Positions 39,082 through 48,822 of a stretch of DNA of 64,000 nt are shown one piece after another. The first letter of the stretch is position 1, and every line of letters starts with the position of its first letter. Source of the DNA: Vibrio cidicii (GTDB lineage: Bacteria; Pseudomonadota; Gammaproteobacteria; Enterobacterales; Vibrionaceae). A program made the translations under genes and the position numbers. The notes under the pieces are model-generated. The model was not told the DNA's origin, did not search any database, and was given only the letters and a program-made list of their open reading frames with translations. Location: contig NZ_CP046803.1 in NCBI RefSeq assembly GCF_009763805.1, positions 62,001 through 126,000 of the forward strand, given 5' to 3'.

Positions 39082-40782
39082 ATGCAACAACACTACGATT
39101 ACATCATCGTCGGTGCGGGATCGGCTGGCTGCGTTTTGGCCGATAGGCTGTCTGAAAGTGGTGAACATCAAGTGCTGCTTTTGGAAGCGGGCGGCTCTGA
39201 TCACAGCATTTTCATCCAGATGCCCACTGCGCTGTCTTATCCGATGAACAGCGAGAAATACGCTTGGCAATATGAAACGGTCGCGGAGTCTGGCCTGTCT
39301 GGGCGACAGCTGCATTGCCCGCGAGGCAAAGTGCTCGGCGGCAGCTCTTCTATCAACGGCATGGTGTATGTACGTGGCCATGCTTGCGATTTTGATGAGT
39401 GGGAAGCGCAGGGCGCGGCTGGTTGGAACTATCAAGCCTGTTTGCCTTATTTTCGCCGTGCCGAAGCTTGGATTGGCGGCGCGGATCAGTATCGCGGCGG
39501 GGAAGGGCCGCTTGGCACCTGCGCGGGCAACGAGATGACGCTTAACCCGCTCTATCAAGCCTTTATTGATGCAGGCGCTGAAGCGGGCTATCCGCAAACA
39601 TCGGATTACAACGGCTACCAGCAAGAAGGCTTTGGACCGATGCACATGACGGTGAAAAATGGCGTTCGAGCTTCCACCTCTAATGCGTACTTAAGCCGAG
39701 CGAAAAAGCGTGCCAATTTCACTCTGATCAAAGGCGTTAAGGCGCAAAAAGTGCTGCTAGAAAACAAACGTGCTGTGGGTGTTGTGTTTGAGAAATCCGG
39801 CAAAACCTCACAGTGCCTTGCGCGCAATGAAGTGATTTTAAGCGCCGGCCCCATCGGCTCTGTGCAACTGCTGCAACTTTCTGGCATCGGCCCGAAAGCG
39901 GTACTTGAGCGTGCCAAGGTCGCCTTAGTGCATGATTTGCCCGGCGTGGGGCGCAATTTGCAGGATCATCTGGAAGTGTACTTTCAATATCACTGCAAAG
40001 AGCCCATTACCCTCAATAGCAAACTTGGCTTGGTGAGCAAAGGGCTGATCGGCGCGCAATGGATTCTGACCCGCAAAGGGTTGGGCGCGACCAACCATTT
40101 TGAATCTTGCGCCTTTATTCGCTCACGCAAGGGGCTGAAGTGGCCAAACATTCAGTATCACTTTTTGCCTGCGGCGATGCGCTACGATGGACGTGCAGCC
40201 TTTGCTGGCCATGGCTTTCAGGTGCATGTTGGCCCCAACAAACCACAAAGTCGTGGCAGCGTCGAAATCATCTCGGCAGATCCAAACGACAAACCCAAGA
40301 TTGAGTTTAACTACATTTCGACCGAGCAAGATCGCCAAGATTGGCGAGACTGCATTCGCTTAACGCGCGAAATTCTTGCTCAGCCAGCGCTCGATGCCTA
40401 TCGCGGTGAAGAGATTCAGCCGGGCGCGGACGTGGTCAGCGATGACGCGATCGATCACTGGGTGCGCGAAAATGTGGAAAGCGCCTATCACCCGTCTTGC
40501 AGTTGCAAAATGGGCGCGGACGATGATCCGATGGCGGTGCTGGATGAACAGTGTCGAGTGCGCGGCCTGAGTGCATTGCGCGTGGTCGATTCGTCAGTTT
40601 TTCCCACTATTCCCAATGGCAACCTCAATGCGCCAACCATTATGGTCGCCGAGCGGGCTGCGGACATGATTTTAGATAAAGCCCTGCTTGAAGCCGGCAA
40701 CGTCCCGGTGTGGCTCGCGCCGAATTGGCAAGAGAGTCAACGAATGCATCCACCGAAAAGAGCGTTACAACACGCGCCATAG
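39082..40782 (+). CDS. betA: Choline dehydrogenase
   Basis: An FAD-dependent GMC oxidoreductase, 566 residues, that oxidises choline to betaine aldehyde at the membrane. [15 protein letters not shown] is the FAD-binding Rossmann motif, [18 protein letters not shown] is GMC signature 1, and [10 protein letters not shown] plus [19 protein letters not shown] give the C-terminal active-site region. It lies 22 bases after betB. Confidence 0.96.
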   Translation: MQQHYDYIIVGAGSAGCVLADRLSESGEHQVLLLEAGGSDHSIFIQMPTALSYPMNSEKYAWQYETVAESGLSGRQLHCPRGKVLGGSSSINGMVYVRGHACDFDEWEAQGAAGWNYQACLPYFRRAEAWIGGADQYRGGEGPLGTCAGNEMTLNPLYQAFIDAGAEAGYPQTSDYNGYQQEGFGPMHMTVKNGVRASTSNAYLSRAKKRANFTLIKGVKAQKVLLENKRAVGVVFEKSGKTSQCLARNEVILSAGPIGSVQLLQLSGIGPKAVLERAKVALVHDLPGVGRNLQDHLEVYFQYHCKEPITLNSKLGLVSKGLIGAQWILTRKGLGATNHFESCAFIRSRKGLKWPNIQYHFLPAAMRYDGRAAFAGHGFQVHVGPNKPQSRGSVEIISADPNDKPKIEFNYISTEQDRQDWRDCIRLTREILAQPALDAYRGEEIQPGADVVSDDAIDHWVRENVESAYHPSCSCKMGADDDPMAVLDEQCRVRGLSALRVVDSSVFPTIPNGNLNAPTIMVAERAADMILDKALLEAGNVPVWLAPNWQESQRMHPPKRALQHAP

Positions 40783-40853
40783 CGATGCGCTAAGTCATTA
40801 GCAAATAACACATTTAATAATGAAAAAGTCAGAAAAACGATAAGGAATCGATT

Positions 40854-41783
40854 ATGTCTATGACGACAAAACTGCTCACCACTACCGCCCTCACGCTTTT
40901 TGCCGCCAACAGCTACGCCAACAGCTGTCAAACGGTGCGTTTTGCCGATGTGGGTTGGACCGATATCACCGCCACCACCGCTGTCACCTCTGAGCTGCTC
41001 AAAGGTCTCGGCTATGAGACGAAAACCGATCTTCTTTCGGTTCCGGTGACTTACTCTTCAATGGCCAACGGCGACATCGACGTGTTTCTCGGTAACTGGA
41101 TGCCGACGATGGAAGGCGACATCGCCAAGTACCGCCAAGCGGGCACAGTCGAAACGGTACGCGCAAACCTGCAAGGGGCCAAATACACCTTAGCGGTGCC
41201 GAAGTACGTTTATGATGCGGGTGTGACAAACTTCGCCGATCTCGCTAGGCACGCCGACAAGTTCAAATCTCGCATCTACGGTATCGAACCGGGCAATGAT
41301 GGCAACCGCTTGATCCAATCGATGATTGATGCCAATGCCTTTGATTTAAAAACGTTTCGTCTAGTGGAGTCGAGCGAAGCGGGCATGGTGTCACAAGTCT
41401 CTCGCGCCGCACGTCGTCAGCAGTGGATTGTCTATTTAGGCTGGGCACCTCACCCGATGAACAGCAATGTTGAGATGGAATATCTGGCCGGTGGCGATGA
41501 CTATTTCGGGCCGAATTACGGCGGTGCCAATGTTTACACCAATGTACGTGCAAACTACCTAGCGCAGTGCCCAAATGTTGGTCAACTGCTGCAAAATTTG
41601 CAATTTAGTCTGGAGATGGAAAACCAGTTGATGGAAGCGATCCTCAATCAGAAGCAGAAACCGGCGGTGGCGGCGCAGCAATGGCTAAAAGCCAATCCCA
41701 ACGAGCTGCAGCGCTGGCTAAAAGGGGTGAAAACCCTGCAAGGCGAAGACGCCGTGCAAGCGGTTTCTGAACTACCTCGATAG
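40854..41783 (+). CDS. choX: Choline/betaine ABC substrate-binding protein (ChoX type)
   Basis: A periplasmic binding protein of 309 residues with a signal peptide ending SYA and TVRFADVGWTDITATTAVTS, typical of the ChoX choline-binding family (called ProX of ProU1 in vibrios). Trp/Tyr residues of the cage occur in FLGNWMP and YLGWAPHPMN. It is different in lineage from the ProX at 33323 and follows betA by 71 bases. Confidence 0.9.
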   Translation: MSMTTKLLTTTALTLFAANSYANSCQTVRFADVGWTDITATTAVTSELLKGLGYETKTDLLSVPVTYSSMANGDIDVFLGNWMPTMEGDIAKYRQAGTVETVRANLQGAKYTLAVPKYVYDAGVTNFADLARHADKFKSRIYGIEPGNDGNRLIQSMIDANAFDLKTFRLVESSEAGMVSQVSRAARRQQWIVYLGWAPHPMNSNVEMEYLAGGDDYFGPNYGGANVYTNVRANYLAQCPNVGQLLQNLQFSLEMENQLMEAILNQKQKPAVAAQQWLKANPNELQRWLKGVKTLQGEDAVQAVSELPR

Positions 41784-41837
41784 CAACGCGTAAGCGCGTT
41801 GCTTGTCCTGTTTCGATTAAATAACAAAGGCTTAATT

Positions 41838-42680
41838 GTGAATTTTATTACTGACAACAAAATCCCTCTGGGTCAATGGATGGAGACGGGGGTTGACTGG
41901 TTAACCTTAAACGCCGCCGGCGTTTTTGACGCCATCTCCTACTTTCTAGAAACGGTTATTCTGTTTGTGGTGGATATTTTTAAGTGGATGCCACCAGCGC
42001 TACCGATAGTCATCACCGCCTTATTGGCTTGGCTGCTGCATCGCAGCCTGCCTTTGGTGCTGTTTGTGGTCGCTGCTTTGCTACTGATCCTTAACCTTGG
42101 TTATTGGCAAGAAATGCTGGAAACCTTTGTCTTGGTCTTTGCTGCGACAACGATTTCCGTATTAATTGGCGTACCTCTTGGCATCATGGCGGCGCATCGT
42201 CCTTGGCTTTACACCTTGTTGCGGCCAATCCTTGACCTGATGCAAACCGTGCCAACGTTTGTCTATCTGATCCCGACCTTGGTGCTGTTTGGTCTTGGTA
42301 TCGTACCAGGCTTGATCTCCACCATCATTTTTGCCATCGCCGCGCCGATCCGCCTGACCTATTTAGGCATCACCAAAGTGCCGCAAGAGCTGATTGAAGC
42401 GGGCAAAGCGTTTGGGGCCAGCCGGATGAAACTGCTGCTCAAAGTGGAACTGCCAGCGGCGCTGCCCAACATTATGGCGGGCATCACGCAGTGCATCATG
42501 TTGTCGCTCTCTATGGTGGTGATTGCCGCACTGGTCGGTGCCGATGGTCTCGGTAAGCCGGTGGTGCGCGCGCTGAACACGGTGAACATTTCACAAGGTT
42601 TTGAAGCGGGCCTTGCGATTGTCCTGGTGGCGATCATCCTTGATCGCTTGTGCAAAACCCCTAACCAAAAGGAGGCATAA
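41838..42680 (+). CDS. choW: Choline/betaine ABC permease (ChoW type)
   Basis: A 280-residue permease starting at GTG 41838 (VNFITDNKIPLGQWMETG), with six helices and the coupling loop ELIEAGKAFGASRMKLLLKVELP. It is shorter than the proW product because it lacks the long N-terminal extension. It lies two bases before choV. An alternative upstream in-frame start would overlap the choX stop region and is less likely. Confidence 0.92.
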   Translation: MNFITDNKIPLGQWMETGVDWLTLNAAGVFDAISYFLETVILFVVDIFKWMPPALPIVITALLAWLLHRSLPLVLFVVAALLLILNLGYWQEMLETFVLVFAATTISVLIGVPLGIMAAHRPWLYTLLRPILDLMQTVPTFVYLIPTLVLFGLGIVPGLISTIIFAIAAPIRLTYLGITKVPQELIEAGKAFGASRMKLLLKVELPAALPNIMAGITQCIMLSLSMVVIAALVGADGLGKPVVRALNTVNISQGFEAGLAIVLVAIILDRLCKTPNQKEA

Positions 42681-42682
42681 CC

Positions 42683-43861
42683 ATGGATGCCATTACGATT
42701 AAAAATCTGGATGTGGTTTTTGGTTCGGACCCCGCACTGGCGTTTGAAAGGCTCGATCAAGGCAAATCACGCCAAGAGATCATTGATGAAGTCGGCCAAG
42801 TGGTGGGGGTCAATAACGTCAGCATGAGCGTCAAAGAGGGCGAAATCTGCGTGTTGATGGGCCTTTCGGGCTCGGGCAAGTCAAGTTTGCTGCGCGCTGT
42901 GAATGGGCTAAATCCGGTGTCACGTGGTGCCTTGCTGGTGAAAGATGGTGAGCAGCAGGTGGACTTAGCCACGTGCGATCAAGAAACGCTGCGTCATCTG
43001 CGCACTCATCGCGTTTCTATGGTGTTTCAAACTTTTGCCCTTATGCCGTGGCTGAACGTATTGGATAACGTGGCGTTTGGTTTGGAGATGCAAGGGATCA
43101 GCAAAAAAGTGCGCCGCGTAAAAGCGCGTGAACAGCTTGCGATGGTTGGGCTGGCGGAATGGGAAGATAAATTTCCCCATGAACTTTCCGGAGGGATGCA
43201 GCAGCGGGTTGGCTTGGCGCGCGCTTTTGCGATGGACAGCGACATTCTATTGATGGATGAGCCGTTTTCGGCGCTCGATCCGCTGATTCGTGCCCAACTG
43301 CAAGATGAGCTGTTACAACTGCAAAAGCAGCTGAATAAGACCATTTTATTTGTTAGCCACGATCTGGATGAAGCGCTGAAAATTGGCAACCGCATTGCGA
43401 TCATGGAGTCTGGACAATTGATTCAACACGGGAAGCCTGAGCAGATCGTGCTGCAACCCGAAAATCAATATGTGCGCGATTTTGTGGCTCACACCAATCC
43501 GCTTAATGTGCTGAAAGGGCGCTCTCTAATGCGTCCAGTGGAAGAGCTCACACAGCAAGCGCAGCGCTGGCAAGTGTGTAATGAGCAAGCGCTGTGGGTG
43601 GAGCAGCAAAAGCAGGGGATAACGCTGGTGGATTCGGCGCACCAATTGCTGGACTGGCATCAAGAGGGCGTTGGCCTTGGCGATATCAATGACCATACCG
43701 TCGTTGCGGTCGAGCCTGATATCGGCATGCGTGAAGTGATTGAACTTAAGCAGCGTACTAAACAGCCTATTCTGCTGGTGGAGCAGCAACGTCTGGTCGG
43801 CGTGCTCAGTGACAGGCAGTTGTATGGCGCGCTCCTTGGCAACTTCGCCGCTTCAGCCTAA
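42683..43861 (+). CDS. choV: Choline/betaine ABC ATPase (ChoV type)
   Basis: A 392-residue ATPase with [42 protein letters not shown] and SHDLDEALK. The C-terminal region (about 275-390) is divergent CBS-like. It completes the bet operon, and no strong terminator directly follows, so the small protein gene at 43951 may be co-transcribed. Confidence 0.93.
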   Translation: MDAITIKNLDVVFGSDPALAFERLDQGKSRQEIIDEVGQVVGVNNVSMSVKEGEICVLMGLSGSGKSSLLRAVNGLNPVSRGALLVKDGEQQVDLATCDQETLRHLRTHRVSMVFQTFALMPWLNVLDNVAFGLEMQGISKKVRRVKAREQLAMVGLAEWEDKFPHELSGGMQQRVGLARAFAMDSDILLMDEPFSALDPLIRAQLQDELLQLQKQLNKTILFVSHDLDEALKIGNRIAIMESGQLIQHGKPEQIVLQPENQYVRDFVAHTNPLNVLKGRSLMRPVEELTQQAQRWQVCNEQALWVEQQKQGITLVDSAHQLLDWHQEGVGLGDINDHTVVAVEPDIGMREVIELKQRTKQPILLVEQQRLVGVLSDRQLYGALLGNFAASA

Positions 43862-43950
43862 GCAAAGCAATGCGCCAGTATTGAGCAGAACGGATGGCTT
43901 GCTGATTCTTTTGCGCTACACTTGGCCGTTAGCCAATAAAGGGGAAAGCC

Positions 43951-44068
43951 ATGCTGATTGGAATTAAGTTGCTTAAACTGGCGGTGATTTGCGCCCTGTT
44001 TCTTTACTATTTTTGACTTGATTGCTCATGGTGAAGTGACGTGGGTGGCGCGTCTTTTAGGGATGTAA
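43951..44068 (+). CDS. Small membrane protein, 38 aa (frameshifted in this assembly)
   Basis: A good ribosome site (GGGGAAAG) precedes ATG 43951. As written the frame stops after 21 residues, but removing one T at 43998-44002 (GTTTC for GTTC, the error seen in 16 other places) gives 38 residues: a hydrophobic helix (MLIGIKLLKLAVICALFF) followed by DLIAHGEVTWVARLLGM, with the stop at 44066. A strong terminator follows directly. The function is unknown; its place at the end of the bet/cho operon hints at a transport or membrane-stress accessory role. Confidence 0.55.
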
Positions 44069-44076
44069 GGAAAAAA

Positions 44077-44104
44077 TTGAGCCTTCTTAAGAAGGCTCAA
44101 TTTG
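44077..44104. terminator. Bidirectional terminator
   Basis: A 24-base perfect palindrome (TTGAGCCTTCTT / AAGAAGGCTCAA) with A6 before and TTTG after, between the small protein (plus) and the di-haem peroxidase (minus). Confidence 0.85.
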
Positions 44105-44120
44105 TTTGCCGCTCAACCTT

Positions 44121-45116
44121 TTAGTCAAACGGACGTGGTATTGGCGTGTTTGGCGTGGAAGGTGGCAATATGGGCAGCGAGAATGAAGGTTGATCGCCTG
44201 TTAAGGTATAGAGAAAAGCGACAATTTTCTGGTTCTCATCAGATGTGAATGTTCGGCCGAGCTGTAGCCTTCCCATAATGTCTACCGCTTCTGTCAAAGT
44301 CTGGGCTTCGCCATCGTGGAAGTAGGGATAAGTTAATGCCACGTTACGTAACGTCGGCACTTTGAACTTAAATCGGTCAGCATCTTTGCCAGTCACAGCG
44401 CTTAAGCCTTCAGCACTGTTTGCGGTTTGGTAAGGTTCAATCAACCCCATTTTTTGAAACGAAGTGCCACCGAGTGAGCTACCGTTATGGCAAGCTACAC
44501 ATCCTGAGTTTTTAAATAGCTGATATCCTTCCAGCTCCGCTTGAGTGATGGCGTTATCATCCCCCATTAACCATTGGTCAAAATGTGAGTTAGGGGTGAC
44601 TAAGGTTTTCTCAAACTCGGCGATGGAGTCAGTGACTTGGTCAATATCAATTTTCTCTTTGCCAAACACCAACTTGAATTCGTTAACGTATTGTGGAATA
44701 GACTGCAATACATCGATCGCCAGCGTGTGAGTAAAGGCCATTTCTCCCGGATTGGCAATCGGGCCTCCCGCTTGCTCTTTCAAGTCAGCGGCCCTGCCAT
44801 CCCAAAACTGGGCGATATTGAGGCTTGAGTTTAGAACCGTTGGCGAGTTTATCGGACCTTGCTGCCAGTTGTGTCCAATGGATGTTTTTAGATTGTCGCT
44901 GCCGCCCATACTGAGGTTGTGGCATGAGTTACACGAGATAAATCCAGATTTTGATAAGCGAGGGTCAAAATAGAGTTTTTTGCCTAACTCGGCTTTACCA
45001 AGATGGATTTCTTGTGCTGGGGCGATAGGGGTGACGGGTTCACTGCGATTACTCGATAGAGCGGAGGTAGAGAAAACGCTACTGATAGCAATGGCAAGAG
45101 TAACGACTCGTATCAT
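44121..45116 (-). CDS. Di-haem cytochrome c peroxidase family protein
   Basis: A periplasmic protein of 331 residues with an N-terminal signal sequence and two haem c sites, CNSCH and CVACH. The motifs LGKKLYFDPRLSKSGFISC, PTVLNSSLNIAQFWDGRA and FKVPTLRNVALTYPYFHDG are those of bacterial CcpA/MauG proteins. It most likely reduces periplasmic hydrogen peroxide with electrons from cytochrome c; a MauG-like modifying role is an alternative. It ends in a Pro-rich tail. It is monocistronic. Confidence 0.9.
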   Translation of the reverse strand: MIRVVTLAIAISSVFSTSALSSNRSEPVTPIAPAQEIHLGKAELGKKLYFDPRLSKSGFISCNSCHNLSMGGSDNLKTSIGHNWQQGPINSPTVLNSSLNIAQFWDGRAADLKEQAGGPIANPGEMAFTHTLAIDVLQSIPQYVNEFKLVFGKEKIDIDQVTDSIAEFEKTLVTPNSHFDQWLMGDDNAITQAELEGYQLFKNSGCVACHNGSSLGGTSFQKMGLIEPYQTANSAEGLSAVTGKDADRFKFKVPTLRNVALTYPYFHDGEAQTLTEAVDIMGRLQLGRTFTSDENQKIVAFLYTLTGDQPSFSLPILPPSTPNTPIPRPFD

Positions 45117-45342
45117 ATTGGCTTCCTTTTCTTGTTATGGGCGCGATTTAGCGCCGATTGATGAACTGACGACCTTACTACTTTGGAAGTATGGCTGAGG
45201 GAAAAGGAGTGTTGATGGCGAGTTCTATTTCTGTTGTTTTAGATCAAAAATCGGCAGGGATAAAATCAATAATTGAGATATTGCTCAAAATGTAGCCGCT
45301 GGATTTTCTGTCATCTTCCACCGTAAACGGTTGGTTAAAAAT

Positions 45343-45368
45343 AAAAAGCGCCAAAAACGGCGCTTTTT
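45343..45368 (-). terminator. ppsA terminator
   Basis: AAAAAGCGCC-AAAAAC-GGCGCTTTTT, 20 bases beyond the ppsA stop. Confidence 0.88.
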
Positions 45369-45388
45369 GCGTTTCCATTACAAATGGA

Positions 45389-47759
45389 TTACTGGCTCGC
45401 TTTGCCAAGCTGAAGCCAAGTATCAATCACAGTGTCTGGGTTGAGCGACACTGAGCTGATGCCTTGTTCCATTAACCACTGTGCAAAGTCTTCGTGATCC
45501 GAAGGGCCTTGGCCACAGATGCCAACGTATTTACCTGCTTTGGTTGCTGCGTCGATCGCCATTTTCAACATCGCTTTCACCGCAGGGTTACGTTCGTCGA
45601 ATAGGTGAGCGACATCGCCTGAATCGCGGTCGAGGCCGAGCGTGAGCTGAGTCATGTCGTTTGAGCCAATTGAGAAACCGTCGAAGTACTTGAGGAACTC
45701 ATCCGCCAGCACCGCGTTTGATGGTAGCTCACACATCATGATCACTTTCAGGCCTTGATCGCCACGGCGCAGATCAAACTTGGCGAGCAAGTCAATTACC
45801 TGAGCCGCTTCACTTGGCGTGCGTACAAACGGGATCATGATTTCGACGTTTTTCAGCCCCATATCATCACGTACGCGTTTGATCGCTTGCGTTTCCAGCT
45901 CGAAACAGTCTTCAAACTGTGGCGAGATGTAGCGCGACGCCCCACGAAAGCCCAGCATCGGGTTCTCTTCGTGCGGTTCGTAGCCTTTGCCGCCGACAAG
46001 GTTGCTGTATTCGTTCGATTTAAAGTCGGACATGCGCACAATAACGCGCTTTGGCCAGAACGCCGCGGCGATGGTGGCGATCCCTTCAGTCAGTTTGCTC
46101 ACGTAGAAATCGATTGGATCTTTGTAACCGCGAATGCGCTGGCTGATCTCGACTTTGAGGCTGTCGCTTTGCTGATCAAAATTGAGCAGCGCTTTCGGGT
46201 GGATGCCAATCATCTTGTTGATGATGAACTCCAAACGTGCCAAACCCACCCCTTCGTTAGGGATCTGAGCGAAATCGAATGCTCGGTCTGGGTTGCCGAC
46301 GTTCATCATCACTTTGGTGGGCAGCATAGGCAGCTCATCAACAGTTGAACGGCGCACGGCGAACTCGATCTGCCCTTGATAGACATAGCCAGTTTCGCCT
46401 TCAGCACAAGATACGGTGACGAGCTCGCCATCTTTCAGCTGGCTGGTTGCGTGTCCACAGCCGACAATGGCCGGAATACCAAGCTCACGAGCGATGATGG
46501 CTGCGTGGCAAGTGCGTCCACCACGGTTGGTGACAATCGCCGACGCTTTTTTCATCACCGGTTCCCAATCTGGGTCAGTCATGTCGGTGACCAGTACGTC
46601 GCCTTCTTGCACCAGTGACATTTGATCGAGTGAATCGACCAAACGAACCACACCAGAGCCGATACGCTGGCCAATTGCACGTCCTTCCACCAGCACTTCT
46701 GCTTTGTGGCTCAGTTCGTAGCGCTCGATCACATTCTGTTCGCTTTGCGAGCAGACAGTTTCAGGGCGAGCCTGCACTATGTAGAGCTTGCCGTCGATAC
46801 CATCTTTGGCCCACTCAATATCCATCGGACGCTGATAGTGCTTCTCAATGATCATCGCCTGTTTGGCCAGCTCAATGATCTCCTCATTGGTGAGGGAAAA
46901 TTCGCTGCGCTCTTGCTCGGTGGTATCGACAATTTCCACCTGCTTGCCAATCACTTGGCTGTTGGCGTAGATCATTTTGCTCAGTTTCGAGCCAAAGGTT
47001 TTCTTGACGATGGGCGCTTGACCCGCTTCAAGCAGCGGCTTGTGCACGTAGAATTCGTCTGGGTTAACCGCGCCTTGCACTACCATTTCGCCAAGGCCCC
47101 AAGCGGAGGTGATGAACACCACTTTGTCAAAACCGGATTCGGTATCAAGGGTGAACATGACGCCGGACGCGGCTTTGTCGGAACGCACCATGCGCTGAAT
47201 GCCCGCGGAGAGCGAAATGCCACGGTGGTCGAAACCTTGGTGTACGCGGTAAGAGATAGCGCGATCGTTAAACAGTGATGCATAGACGTGTTTGGTCGCT
47301 TCCAGAACAGCGTCGATACCTTTGACGTTAAGAAACGTCTCTTGCTGGCCGGCAAAGGAAGCGTCCGGCAAATCTTCTGCGGTGGCGGAAGAGCGCACAG
47401 CCACAGAAAGCTCGTCGTTACCCGCGGTGAGCTCTGCGTAGTTGCTGCGGATATCTTGCTCGAGATCCGCTGGGAATGGGGCTTCTAAAACCCACTGACG
47501 AATCATGGCACCGGTTTTACGCAGCGCGTCAACGTCGTCTACATCCAGTTCGTCAAGCAGTTGGTGAATACGCTCATCCAGCCCTTCGTAATCAAGGAAA
47601 CTGGTTAAACGCATAAGAGGTGGTCGCAAAACCGTTGGGCACAGAAACGCCAGCATTGGCAAGGTTAGACACCATTTCACCAAGAGAAGCATTTTTTCCG
47701 CCGACTTTATCGACATCTTCCATGGATAGGCTATTGAACCAGAGGGTGTTCTTTTGCAT
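45389..47759 (-). CDS. ppsA: Phosphoenolpyruvate synthase (frameshifted near the start in this assembly)
   Basis: Makes phosphoenolpyruvate from pyruvate and ATP for gluconeogenesis. The first 48 residues ([23 protein letters not shown] in part, ATP-grasp start) are in another frame because of an extra base at 47597-47601 (GAAAC for GAAC). Repair reads [18 protein letters not shown] and gives 789 residues (E. coli 792). The phosphohistidine is in [15 protein letters not shown], and the C-terminal PEP-binding barrel carries RGASRY and GQGPSD. It is divergent from ppsR. Confidence 0.95.
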
Positions 47760-47932
47760 GTCTTTCTCCAGAAACATTGCAGCTTGTAGGGATTAGGCAA
47801 ACGATTACGCGGCAGCTGAAAAAAATTGTGAGCAAATTTTCAAAGCTGTGGGGGTGGTAATTGAACGCCTGGGTTTATTGTTTGTATTATGGTTAACATC
47901 CTAATCAAAATATTTTTAAAATTTAAACAAAA

Positions 47933-48769
47933 ATGCAAACTGAAAAGCAAAGTCGTGATGTATTCTACGTTTCCGACGGAACCGCGATTACCTGTGAAAC
48001 CGTCGGTCACGTTGTTCTCGGGCAATTCCCCTTTTATGCCAACGAAAAAACCTTTCCTTTCATTGAAAGTGAAGAGAAATTAACTGAGTTGCTCAAGCAT
48101 ATCGAAATTTCCTTTCAAACCACTGGTATAAAACCGTTGGTGTTTTTTTCGTTAGTGATTGCCGAGTTTCGCGAGAAATTGTTGCAGGCGAATGCCCACT
48201 GTTATGATGTGCTGGAAAGTATTGTCCAGCGGGTGAAAGATGACATTCACATGGAACCCGTGCCCAAGCTGCAACGTTCGCGCAGCGTCAGCAAAGACAC
48301 CGATACCTATTTTGATCGTATTGCGGCCATTGAGTACACCTTGGCGCACGATGACGGCATTTCTCTTAAAGGTTTGGAGCAGGCAGACATCATTTTGCTT
48401 GGCGTCTCACGCAGCGGTAAAACCCCAACCAGCTTGTACATGGCAATGCAATTTGGTTTGCGCGTGGTTAACTATCCGTACATTGACGACGATATTCGTG
48501 GGCTTAAATTGCTGCCGGAGTTTGAGATCCACCGGCACAAGTTATTTGGCTTGACGATCGCGCCAGAGCGTTTGACCGAGATCCGGCAAAATCGTTTGGC
48601 GGGCAGTGAATACGCCAGTACCGCGCAGTGCCAACATGAACTGGCCAACGTGGAGGCGCTGTTTCGCCGCGAAGCGATCCCTTACATCAACACCACCTCT
48701 TTGTCGGTGGAAGAGATTTCGACCCGTGTGCTGGAGAAAACCGGCCTGAAACGTCGCTTGTTCGGATAA
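47933..48769 (+). CDS. ppsR: PEP synthase regulatory protein (bifunctional kinase/pyrophosphorylase)
   Basis: A DUF299-family protein of 278 residues that inactivates PpsA by ADP-dependent phosphorylation of the Thr next to its catalytic His and reverses this by phosphorolysis. [17 protein letters not shown] opens the protein, the P-loop is GVSRSGKTP, and [14 protein letters not shown] and [19 protein letters not shown] are conserved. It is divergent from its target gene ppsA across 173 bases. Confidence 0.95.
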   Translation: MQTEKQSRDVFYVSDGTAITCETVGHVVLGQFPFYANEKTFPFIESEEKLTELLKHIEISFQTTGIKPLVFFSLVIAEFREKLLQANAHCYDVLESIVQRVKDDIHMEPVPKLQRSRSVSKDTDTYFDRIAAIEYTLAHDDGISLKGLEQADIILLGVSRSGKTPTSLYMAMQFGLRVVNYPYIDDDIRGLKLLPEFEIHRHKLFGLTIAPERLTEIRQNRLAGSEYASTAQCQHELANVEALFRREAIPYINTTSLSVEEISTRVLEKTGLKRRLFG

Positions 48770-48798
48770 AAGCCGAGGTTGTTAGTCAGCCTCGGCAA
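48770..48798 (-). terminator. Terminator between ppsR and CSS-EAL gene
   Basis: GCCGAGG/CCTCGGC stem with an 11-base loop. On the minus strand it is followed by TTTT, so it best serves the EAL gene. Confidence 0.6.
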
Positions 48799-48822
48799 AA
48801 ATCGAAGATAGCAATCAAGGAT

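Noticed and set aside
38905..39645. 246-residue minus-strand reading frame
   Set aside because: It is antisense to betB/betA, arises from codon bias, and has no ribosome site or recognisable motif.
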